This document shows positions 6,668 to 13,244 of a stretch of 13,244 nucleotides of DNA, in pieces; position 1 is the stretch's first letter, and each line of letters opens with the position of its first letter. Location of the stretch: positions 1 to 13,244 of the forward strand of contig RFIR01000210.1 of NCBI GenBank assembly GCA_003695135.1. The letters run 5' to 3'. The translations under genes were made by a program, and so were the position numbers. Origin of the DNA: Alphaproteobacteria bacterium (lineage in GTDB: Bacteria > Pseudomonadota > Alphaproteobacteria > Rhodobacterales > Rhodobacteraceae). The notes below the pieces were generated by a model. The model worked only from the letters and a program-made list of their open reading frames with translations, did no database searches and had not been told where the DNA came from.

Positions 6668-7810
6668 ATGACCTTGCCGATGTTCTTCTATGGCACGCTG
6701 CGCGATCCCGACATCCGCCGCATCGTCATCGGACCCCATGCCGATGATCTGCGCGCCGAGCCGGCGGTTCTGCGCGACCATGCGCTGTTTCGGGTGAAGG
6801 ACGAGGACTATCCGCTGATCCGACCGGTGCCGGGCGGGGAGGTTGCGGGTCTGCTGGTGCATGGCATCGGCGCCGACGACAAGGCGCGCATCGCCTTTTT
6901 CGAATGCGATGGCGAGTACGCGCCGCGCCGGGTGGAGGTCGAGACCGCGGCCGGCCCGGCCGAGGCGCTGCTGTGGCAGGATGAGACGCCGGAATATCTC
7001 ACCGACCAGCCCTGGTCCTTCGAGGCCTGGCAGGAGACGGCCAAGCCGCTCTTCGCCGAGGCGGTGCGCGAGTTCATGGATCATTTCGGCAAGCCGATCC
7101 GCACCGACATGGACATCTGGGACGGCATCCTGATCCGGGCCGCGGCGCGGCTGCGCGCGGCGGCAGAACGGCCGGTGCGCAGGCTGCGGAAGGGGTTGGC
7201 ACGCGCCGATGTGCGCCAGTGCGGGCTCGACCGCCCCTATGCGGCCCATTTCGGCATCGAGGAGCATCGCATCCGCCATCGCCGCTTCGACGGCGGCTGG
7301 TCGCCGGAGCTGATGCGCGCGGCCTTCGTCTCGGGCGATGCGGTCACGGTGCTGCCCTATGACCCGGTCCGCGACCGGGTGCTGATGATCGAACAGTGGC
7401 GCGCCGGCCCCTGGGCGCGCGGCGATGCGGTGCCCTGGACGCTGGAGGCGATCGCCGGCCGCTGCGACGCGGGCGAGGATGCCGAGACCACCGCCCGGCG
7501 CGAGGCGCGGGAGGAGGCGGGGCTGCGGCTGGGCCGGCTGGAGCGGATCGCCGCCTATTACCCCTCGCCCGGCATCATGGCCGAGAACATCACCAGCTAT
7601 GTCGGCGAGGCCGAGCTGGACGGGGAAGACGGCATTCACGGCCTGGACGGCGAGAACGAGGACATCCGCGCCTTCGCCGTCTCCTTCGATCGCGCGATGG
7701 AAGCGGTCGCCGATGGCGAGGTCAACAACGCGCCGCTGCTGATCTCGCTGATCTGGCTCGCGCGCGAACGCGACCGGCTGCGCCGCGAATGGGCGGGCAG
7801 CCGCGCTTGA
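6668..7810 (+). CDS. trgB: TrgB: gamma-glutamylcyclotransferase-like and Nudix hydrolase fusion
   Basis: A 380-residue two-domain protein. The N-terminal part (1 to about 160) starts with MFFYGTLRD, the mark of the gamma-glutamylcyclotransferase-like fold; the C-terminal part (about 185-370) is a Nudix hydrolase. The Nudix box G264-x5-E270-x7-R278-E279-A-R-E282-E283-x-G-L286 is complete, and SPG at 300-302 downstream fits the ADP-ribose pyrophosphatase subgroup. Substrates are unproven: ADP-ribose or a related nucleotide sugar for the Nudix half, and perhaps a gamma-glutamyl or glutathione-type compound for the other. The family is known as TrgB from the Rhodobacter tellurite-resistance locus. 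GGGAG and GGAG precede the ATG. The protein appears soluble and intact. A 60-bp gap leads to cysK, probably in one transcript. Confidence 0.85.
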   Translation: MTLPMFFYGTLRDPDIRRIVIGPHADDLRAEPAVLRDHALFRVKDEDYPLIRPVPGGEVAGLLVHGIGADDKARIAFFECDGEYAPRRVEVETAAGPAEALLWQDETPEYLTDQPWSFEAWQETAKPLFAEAVREFMDHFGKPIRTDMDIWDGILIRAAARLRAAAERPVRRLRKGLARADVRQCGLDRPYAAHFGIEEHRIRHRRFDGGWSPELMRAAFVSGDAVTVLPYDPVRDRVLMIEQWRAGPWARGDAVPWTLEAIAGRCDAGEDAETTARREAREEAGLRLGRLERIAAYYPSPGIMAENITSYVGEAELDGEDGIHGLDGENEDIRAFAVSFDRAMEAVADGEVNNAPLLISLIWLARERDRLRREWAGSRA

Positions 7811-7870
7811 AGCCCCCTCGCCCCCGGCGTAAGTTCGGGGCCGTTTCAATCGACGAGGGGGGTGGCGCGC

Positions 7871-8914
7871 ATGACCCGGATATACAAGGATCTGCCCGAG
7901 GCGGTGGGCCATACCCCGCTGATCCGGCTCAACAAGGTCTCCGAGGCCACGGGCTGCGAGATCCTCGGCAAGGCGGAGTTTCTCAATCCCGGCCAGTCGG
8001 TGAAGGACCGCGCCGCGCTGGGCATCATCCGCGATGCGGTGGCACGCGGCACGCTGCGCCCCGGCGGGACCATCGTCGAGGGCACGGCGGGCAATACCGG
8101 CATCGGGCTGGCCCTGGTGGGCGCGGCGATGGGGTTTCGCACCGTCATCGTCATCCCCCAGACCCAGAGCCAGGAAAAGAAGGACATGATCCGGCTGGCT
8201 GGCGCCGAGCTGGTCGAGGTTCCGGCGGTCCCCTACCGCAACCCCAACAACTATGTGAAATATTCCGCCCGGCTGGCCGAGCGTCTGGCGCAGAGCGAAC
8301 CCAACGGGGCGATCTGGGCCAACCAGTTCGACAATGTCGCCAACCGTCAGGCCCATGCCGAGACCACCGCGCCCGAGATCTGGGAGCAGACGGGCGGCAG
8401 GATCGACGGCTTCATCTGCGCGGTCGGCTCGGGCGGCACGCTGGCCGGGGTGGCGATGGGGCTGCGGGCGCGCTCGAAATCGGTGAAGATCGGGCTGGCC
8501 GATCCCGAGGGCGCGGCACTTTACAATTACTACGCCCATGGCGAGCTGAAGGCGGAGGGCTCCTCGATCACCGAAGGGATCGGCCAGGGGCGGATCACCG
8601 CCAATCTGGAGGGGCTGAGCGTCGACATGCCCTATCGCATCCCCGACAGCGAGGCGCTGCCCTACATCTTCGACCTGCTGAGCGAGGAGGGGCTGTGCGT
8701 CGGCGGCTCGTCGGGCATCAACATCGCCGGGGCGGTGCGCATGGCGCGCGACATGGGGCCGGGGCACACCATCGTCACGGTGCTGTGCGATTACGGCACG
8801 CGCTATCAGTCGCGCCTGTTCAACCCTGCCTTCCTGCGCGAGCGCAACCTGCCGGTTCCCGAATGGCTGGAGCGGGCGCCACGCGATCTGCCCAGCGTCT
8901 TCGAGGATGTATGA
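7871..8914 (+). CDS. cysK: Cysteine synthase (O-acetylserine sulfhydrylase)
   Basis: A 347-residue fold-type-II PLP enzyme that makes cysteine from O-acetylserine and sulfide. K45 in NPGQSVKDRAA is the PLP lysine; the substrate loop is EGTAGNTG (70-77), where the common CysK version is EPTSGNTG; QFDNVANRQAH is at 152-162; the phosphate loop is GSGGT (186-190); and GGSSGINIAGA (278-288) follows. The Ser-to-Ala change in the substrate loop and the length, somewhat above the common 310-325, point to a distinct subgroup of CysK. I chose ATG 7871 because GAGGGG (7855-7860) lies 10 bases upstream; GTG 7862 is in frame but too close to it. In R. sphaeroides a cysK next to trgAB also contributes to tellurite resistance, in line with thiol-dependent tellurite chemistry. 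Confidence 0.9.
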   Translation: MTRIYKDLPEAVGHTPLIRLNKVSEATGCEILGKAEFLNPGQSVKDRAALGIIRDAVARGTLRPGGTIVEGTAGNTGIGLALVGAAMGFRTVIVIPQTQSQEKKDMIRLAGAELVEVPAVPYRNPNNYVKYSARLAERLAQSEPNGAIWANQFDNVANRQAHAETTAPEIWEQTGGRIDGFICAVGSGGTLAGVAMGLRARSKSVKIGLADPEGAALYNYYAHGELKAEGSSITEGIGQGRITANLEGLSVDMPYRIPDSEALPYIFDLLSEEGLCVGGSSGINIAGAVRMARDMGPGHTIVTVLCDYGTRYQSRLFNPAFLRERNLPVPEWLERAPRDLPSVFEDV

Positions 8915-8946
8915 ACCGGTGCGCCGCCGCGGCGGGTGAGACCGGC

Positions 8947-11328
8947 ATGATCCGGCTTGCCGCGGCCTGTCTGATCTGGTTCGCGCTGGCGCTTGCCGCG
9001 ATCGCCGAGGCGTCGCTTGCCAATCTCGAGCAACTGCAGGCGGAGTGGGACGCCACGGCCAGGCGCGTCGAGACCGTTCTCGGCCAGGGCTGGGTTTCCA
9101 CCGCCAGGCTGGAAGAGCTGCGCAACGAACTCGCCCGGCAACGCGACGAGGCCAGCAAGCTCAATGCCGCCGCCATTGCCATCGCCAGGCCCTTGCGCGA
9201 CCGGCTCGATGCGCTTGGCCCGGCGCCGGCCGACGGTGCGATCGAGGCGCCGGAGATCGCGAGGCTGCGCGAGGAACTGACCCGGCAGATCGCCCAGGCC
9301 GAGGTTCCCGTCAAGGCGACCGAAACCGCCTTGCGCCGCGCCGAGGACCTGATCGCCCGCATCGACAAGAAGGCCCGCGAGCGCTTCCGCGACGAGTTGC
9401 TCAGGCTCAACCCCTCGCCGCTGTCGCCCTCGGCCATCGTTCGTGCGGCCGAGGATTTCGCCACCCGGATCGACAGCATCGTTGCCGATGCGGTCACCGG
9501 CGTGCAGCGCGGCGATTCGCGCCGTCTGCCGGCGCTGCTGCTCGCGCTGGCCGGCATCGTCATTCTCGTCGCCGTGCGGCGGCGCATCATCGCCTGGATC
9601 GAAAACCGGCTGGCGCAGGGCCTTGCCGAGGAGGCGGGCCGCGCACGCTTCGCCGCCTTCTTCGGCGCGCTGGCGCTGAGCGTGTCCTGGCTGGTCATTC
9701 CCGGGGCCGGCATGGCGCTGATCCTGCTGGCGCTGGAGACCTCGGGCGCCGCCTTCGGGTCCGCCGCGCCGGTCATCGACGACATCGGCTGGCTGGCGCT
9801 GTGCCTCGTCGGGGCGGTCTGGCTCGCCGAGACCCTGTTCGGCGGCAATCCGGTGATGCAGCGCCATTTCGCCCTGAGACCCAAGGCCGAACGGGTGGCC
9901 CGGCGGATGACCCTGCTGCTGGGGCTGGTGGCGGGTCTCGATTTGCTGGTGATGCGGGGCGCGATGTCGGGCTGGCTGACGCTGCGCACGCTCTCGGTGC
10001 TCAATCTCGCGCTGCTGGTGATCGGCGGCATCGCCCTTCACCGGCTCGGCACGGCGCTGCTGCGGGTGCCCGAGCCCGAACCGGCGACGGTCACCGGGGA
10101 AGAGGGCGAGGAAGAACAGGCCGAGCCCGATCCGCGCATCGTTCTGGGCCGCGCGATCCGCCGGGTCGCGGTCGGTGTCATGCATCTGGCCGCCATAGCC
10201 GCGCCGATACTGGCGGCGATCGGTTTCTATGCGCTGTCGCGGCAGATTTTCTATCCGGTGCTGTTCACCACCGCGCTCCTGGGCGTCGGCATCGTGATCG
10301 TGGCGCTCGTCTCCGAGGCGGTGAACGCGGCGACCGAAGGCAGGCCGGGGCGGCTGCAGCTGCTGCCGGTGCTGGCGGGATTCGTGCTGGCGATCGTCTC
10401 GCTGCCGCCGCTGGCCCTGGTCTGGGGAGCGCGGGAAAGCGATCTGGCCGAGACCTGGCGCATGCTGGTGGAGGGGGTCTCGATCGGCGAGGCGCGTATC
10501 AGCCCGGCCGATTTCCTCGTTTTCCTGATCATATTCTCCATCGGCTACGCGCTGACCCGGCTGATCAAGAGCCTGCTGCGCGTCACCGTTCTGCCGCAGA
10601 CCAGGCTCGATCCCGGCGGGCAGAAGGCGGTGGTATCGATCGTGGGCTATGTCGGCATCGTGGTCGCGGCGCTGGTCGCGATCTCGGCTGCGGGGCTCAA
10701 CCTGTCCAACCTCGCCATCGTCGCCGGTGCGCTGTCGGTCGGCATTGGCTTCGGGCTGCAGACGGTGGTGTCGAACTTCGTCGCCGGGCTGATCCTGCTG
10801 ATCGAGCGCCCGATCAAGGAAGGCGACTGGATCAAGGTCGGCGAGATCGAGGGCACGGTGCGGCGCATCTCGGTGCGCTCGACGGTGATCCAGACCTTCG
10901 ACCGCGCTGTCGTCACGGTGCCGAACGCCGATTTCATGACCTCCTCGGTGCTCAACCGCACCCACAGCTCCAACATGGGCCGGGTGGTGATCCGGGTCGG
11001 CGTGGCCTATGGCAGCGATACGCGCGAGGTGGCGCGGATCCTGCAGGAGGTGGCCGGCGAGTGCTCGCTGCTGCTGCGCCGCCCGGCGCCCAAGGCGGTG
11101 TTCACCGGCTTCGGCGCCGATTCGCTCGATTTCGCGGTCTATTGCTATCTGCGCGACGTCAACACCACCCTCGACGCCAGCAGCGACATTCATCACCGCA
11201 TCGCCGAACGTTTCGCGGCCGAGGGCATCGAGATCCCGTTTGCCCAGCGCGACGTGCATCTGCGCAACGTCGCCGAGCTTGGCGAGGCGCTGCGCGGCAG
11301 CACCGGCCGGAGCACCAGGCGCGGATAG
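8947..11328 (+). CDS. MscS-family mechanosensitive channel with large periplasmic/membrane N-terminal region
   Basis: A 793-residue inner-membrane protein. Residues 1-22 are a signal peptide (MIRLAAACLIWFALALAAIAEA). About 25-190 is a charged, probably coiled-coil periplasmic part resembling the DUF3772 region of alphaproteobacterial MscS proteins. Hydrophobic segments follow at about 193-210, 236-262, 280-298, 321-337, 347-363, 408-430, 436-456, 472-493, 521-540 and 562-583. The MscS pore helix and beta domain are clear: LNLSNLAIVAGALSVGIGFG (584-603), then NFVAGLILLIERPIKEGDWI (610-629) and VPNADFM. The family releases solutes under membrane tension. ATG 8947 has GGGTGAG at 6 bases and starts the signal peptide directly; ATG 8911 would overlap the cysK stop as ATGA and add 12 residues. 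Either way it is probably cotranscribed with cysK. Confidence 0.9.
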   Translation: MIRLAAACLIWFALALAAIAEASLANLEQLQAEWDATARRVETVLGQGWVSTARLEELRNELARQRDEASKLNAAAIAIARPLRDRLDALGPAPADGAIEAPEIARLREELTRQIAQAEVPVKATETALRRAEDLIARIDKKARERFRDELLRLNPSPLSPSAIVRAAEDFATRIDSIVADAVTGVQRGDSRRLPALLLALAGIVILVAVRRRIIAWIENRLAQGLAEEAGRARFAAFFGALALSVSWLVIPGAGMALILLALETSGAAFGSAAPVIDDIGWLALCLVGAVWLAETLFGGNPVMQRHFALRPKAERVARRMTLLLGLVAGLDLLVMRGAMSGWLTLRTLSVLNLALLVIGGIALHRLGTALLRVPEPEPATVTGEEGEEEQAEPDPRIVLGRAIRRVAVGVMHLAAIAAPILAAIGFYALSRQIFYPVLFTTALLGVGIVIVALVSEAVNAATEGRPGRLQLLPVLAGFVLAIVSLPPLALVWGARESDLAETWRMLVEGVSIGEARISPADFLVFLIIFSIGYALTRLIKSLLRVTVLPQTRLDPGGQKAVVSIVGYVGIVVAALVAISAAGLNLSNLAIVAGALSVGIGFGLQTVVSNFVAGLILLIERPIKEGDWIKVGEIEGTVRRISVRSTVIQTFDRAVVTVPNADFMTSSVLNRTHSSNMGRVVIRVGVAYGSDTREVARILQEVAGECSLLLRRPAPKAVFTGFGADSLDFAVYCYLRDVNTTLDASSDIHHRIAERFAAEGIEIPFAQRDVHLRNVAELGEALRGSTGRSTRRG

Positions 11329-11335
11329 AGCGCCG

Positions 11336-12190
11336 TCACAACCGCTGCGAGTCGCCCAGAACGAAGCGGCGCACCTCTTCGGTGGAGAGATCGAGCCGGC
11401 AGTCCCACACATGGCTGGCATGGTCGTGCTCGTCATCGCAGTGATAGCGGATCATGCGCACGCCGTCCGGATAGGCATCGGTGAGAAAGCGCAGCTCCTG
11501 CGGGCGGTTGAACTCGTCGGCCTCATAGGCAAAGACCAGCGCACGCATCCGCCTTGCCTCCAGCATCCGCCTGACCATGCGCGGTCGCGCCTCGCCCCGC
11601 CATTCGGGGCGCTCTCGCGCATCGGCGCGGGTTCCGGCGAAGGCCGGCGCATAGGCGATGATGCCGCCGAGACGCCCCATCCAGTCGCGCGCCATCATCA
11701 GCGAGGTCCAGCCGCCGGCCGAATGCCCGGCAAGGAACAGCCGTTCGGGCCGCACGCCGGCGGCGAGGAACATCTCGATGGCATCGGCCACCTCCTCCAT
11801 GCGCCACAGCACATAGCGTTCGGGCTGCTGGGGCGGGGTGCGCAGCGCGACCCGGGAGCACAGATACCAGATATAGACGCCATCCCGCGTCAGGGCGCGC
11901 AGCGAGGGCGGCACGTCATTGCCCGGCGCGCTGCAGTTTTCCTCCTCCTGGCTGTTGGAGGTGCCGTGGCTGTAGATCACCACCGTCGCGCGGGCCGGAT
12001 CGGGCAGGGCGAAGTCGGGGATGGTCTCATAGGGCTTGTTGCGCTTGGGCAGGCTGCCGGGGTGATCGTCGGTAAAGCCCGAGAGCGTGGCCTTGATGCG
12101 GCCCTGAAACGGCATGTTGGAGCCGGTTTCGGCCCATGCGCCATGCGCAAGGGCGAGGGCGAGCAGCAGGGAAGCGACCGCGCGCATCAT
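11336..12190 (-). CDS. Secreted alpha/beta hydrolase (dienelactone-hydrolase or esterase-like)
   Basis: A 284-residue alpha/beta hydrolase with a clear signal peptide (residues 1-20, cut near AHGAWA/E), so it probably works in the periplasm or outside the cell. The oxyanion-side strand reads VVIYSHGTSNSQEE (70-83). The nucleophile elbow is GHSAGG (155-160) with Ser157; D225 and a histidine near 257-260 (HASHVWDC) would complete the triad. Cysteines 86, 111, 251 and 264 could form disulfides, fitting export. The substrate is unknown; the length and elbow also fit esterases and peptidases of this superfamily. The start at 12190 overlaps the stop of the upstream dehydrogenase (ATGA), and a second ATG follows at once. 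The 3' end lies only 7 bp from the end of the facing channel gene. Confidence 0.75.
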   Translation of the reverse strand: MMRAVASLLLALALAHGAWAETGSNMPFQGRIKATLSGFTDDHPGSLPKRNKPYETIPDFALPDPARATVVIYSHGTSNSQEEENCSAPGNDVPPSLRALTRDGVYIWYLCSRVALRTPPQQPERYVLWRMEEVADAIEMFLAAGVRPERLFLAGHSAGGWTSLMMARDWMGRLGGIIAYAPAFAGTRADARERPEWRGEARPRMVRRMLEARRMRALVFAYEADEFNRPQELRFLTDAYPDGVRMIRYHCDDEHDHASHVWDCRLDLSTEEVRRFVLGDSQRL

Positions 12191-13244
12191 CGGTTCAGCC
12201 CGGCAAAGCCGCCGCCCTCGGCAACCGATCGCAGAAGCAGCGAGACGCGCCAGCTGCCCGGGTCGGCCTCGGCGATCCTCTCCATCACCGCCAGCACCGT
12301 GTCCAGGCCGGCGGCATCGGCGGCGTGCATCGGTCCGCCGCGCCAGCGCGGATAGCCGAAGCCGAGCATCTCCACCACATCGATGTCGCGCGGCTTCTCG
12401 GCAATGCCTTCGGCGAGGATCGCCGCGCCCTCATTGGCCATCACCGCCAGCAGCCCGGCCTGAATCTCGCCCGCGCCGATGGGCCGGCGGGTGATGCCGA
12501 GCCGGGCCGATTCGGCCTCGATCAACGCCGCGACCTCCGGATCGGGCTGCGGGGTGCGATCGCCTTCGGCATAGCGGTACCAGCCCCTGCCGTTGCGCTG
12601 GCCCTCGCGGCCGGCCTCGAAGACCATGTCCGGGATGCGGCTGTAGCGCATCTTCGGATCGCGCTTCGCGGCGAGGCGCTGACGGCGGGCATAGCCGATC
12701 TGATGCCCGGCGAGATCGACCATCTCGAAAAACCCCATCGGCCAGCCGAAATCGCGCATCGCCGCGTCGATCTCCCAGGGCAGGGCGCCATCCTCCAGCA
12801 TGTAGGTCAAAAGCCTTCCATAGGCCTGCAGGATGCGGTTGCCGATGAAGCCGTCGCAGACCCCGCAGAGCACCGGCGTCTTGCCCAGCCGCCGGGCGAG
12901 CGCGAAGGCGGTGGCGAGGCTTTCGGCCGAGCTTTGGGCCGTGCGCACCACCTCGACCAGCCGCATCACATGGGCGGGTGAGAAGAAATGCATGCCGACC
13001 ACGCGGTCCCGCCCCGGCACGCCGGCGGTGAATTCGGCCGGGTCGATATAGGAGGTGTTGGAGGCGAGCAGCGCCTCCTTCCCCATCACCCGGCCCAGCC
13101 GGTCGAACACCTCTGCCTTGACAGCGACATCCTCGAACACCGCCTCGATGGCGGCATCGGCTGCGCCGGCCGCGTCGAATTCGGCCGTGGTGTGCAGCGC
13201 CCCGCGCCGCCGTTCGGCCTCGGCCGCGTCGATCAGCCCGCGAC
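12187..13244 (-). CDS. 3-hydroxyacyl-CoA dehydrogenase (FadB/FadJ type), C-terminal part
   Basis: The gene enters from the right edge; 351 residues up to the stop are visible, and the frame is open through 13242. The start of the NAD-binding fold is outside the window. Visible are IEAVFEDVAVKAEVF, LLASNTSYID with the substrate-binding Ser/Asn, VVGMHFFSPAHVMRLVEVV with the catalytic histidine, and DGFIGNRIL opening the first C-terminal helical domain. The second C-terminal domain ends with GFGYPRWRGGPMHAADAAG. The enzyme oxidises 3-hydroxyacyl-CoA with NAD in beta-oxidation or a related degradation route. Having two C-terminal domains suggests the full protein is the roughly 700-residue fusion with an N-terminal enoyl-CoA hydratase (inference). 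The stop overlaps the start of the secreted hydrolase. Confidence 0.9.
   Translation of the reverse strand, partial: RGLIDAAEAERRRGALHTTAEFDAAGAADAAIEAVFEDVAVKAEVFDRLGRVMGKEALLASNTSYIDPAEFTAGVPGRDRVVGMHFFSPAHVMRLVEVVRTAQSSAESLATAFALARRLGKTPVLCGVCDGFIGNRILQAYGRLLTYMLEDGALPWEIDAAMRDFGWPMGFFEMVDLAGHQIGYARRQRLAAKRDPKMRYSRIPDMVFEAGREGQRNGRGWYRYAEGDRTPQPDPEVAALIEAESARLGITRRPIGAGEIQAGLLAVMANEGAAILAEGIAEKPRDIDVVEMLGFGYPRWRGGPMHAADAAGLDTVLAVMERIAEADPGSWRVSLLLRSVAEGGGFAGLNR

Noticed and set aside
6374..8767. 797-codon open frame on the minus strand across trgB and cysK
   Set aside because: It is antisense to two well-recognised genes; its translation is rich in Arg, Gly, His and Ala with no domain, as expected from codon bias in high-GC DNA.
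7396..8946. Upstream in-frame extension of the channel gene back to 7396
   Set aside because: That extension covers trgB and cysK in the wrong frame and is Arg/Gly/Pro-rich; a signal peptide begins at 8947.
8806..11436. 876-codon open frame on the minus strand across the channel gene
   Set aside because: Same reason: low-complexity Arg/Gln/Asp/His-rich reading, antisense to a clear MscS protein.
9045..11444. 799-codon open frame on the plus strand, frame-shifted inside the channel gene
   Set aside because: Arg/Gly-rich shadow reading with no family resemblance; the channel frame carries signal peptide, membrane segments and MscS motifs.

Overview
The window is high-GC DNA of the kind found in Alphaproteobacteria, probably Rhodobacterales. 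The main support is a GcrA cell-cycle regulator, a family restricted to Alphaproteobacteria, and the trgA-trgB-cysK tellurite-resistance gene order described from Rhodobacter sphaeroides. Most of the window is compact chromosomal housekeeping and accessory metabolism. I see no transposase, integrase, phage gene, tRNA, rRNA or CRISPR array.

Layout from left to right. (1) The 3' end of hutF and its repressor gene hutC (histidine utilisation) overlap by 4 bp. (2) An 850-bp gene-free stretch separates hutC from the oppositely facing gcrA. Its middle is an AT-rich island carrying a diverged tandem array of about 116-150 bp units, three of which end in a matching GC-rich hairpin. This is the least explained part of the window. 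(3) gcrA is on the minus strand, divergent from argD-argF (ornithine and arginine synthesis), with candidate promoters back to back in the 221-bp gap. (4) A sulfotransferase-like gene is broken by a frameshift, probably with an internal deletion. (5) trgA, trgB, cysK and a large MscS-type mechanosensitive channel gene lie in the same direction; cysK and the channel overlap or nearly overlap, so redox and tellurite handling, cysteine synthesis and a membrane channel appear linked. (6) On the minus strand, converging on the channel gene with only 7 bp between them, is a two-gene unit: a 3-hydroxyacyl-CoA dehydrogenase (cut by the right edge) followed, with a 4-bp overlap, by a secreted alpha/beta hydrolase.

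Same-strand neighbours are tightly packed. GTGA or ATGA stop/start overlaps occur at hutF/hutC, argD/argF and the dehydrogenase/hydrolase pair, and possibly at cysK/channel, which suggests translational coupling. No complete new multi-gene system is evident. The repeat-hairpin array, the channel attached to the trg-cysK cluster and the broken sulfotransferase are the points most worth following up.
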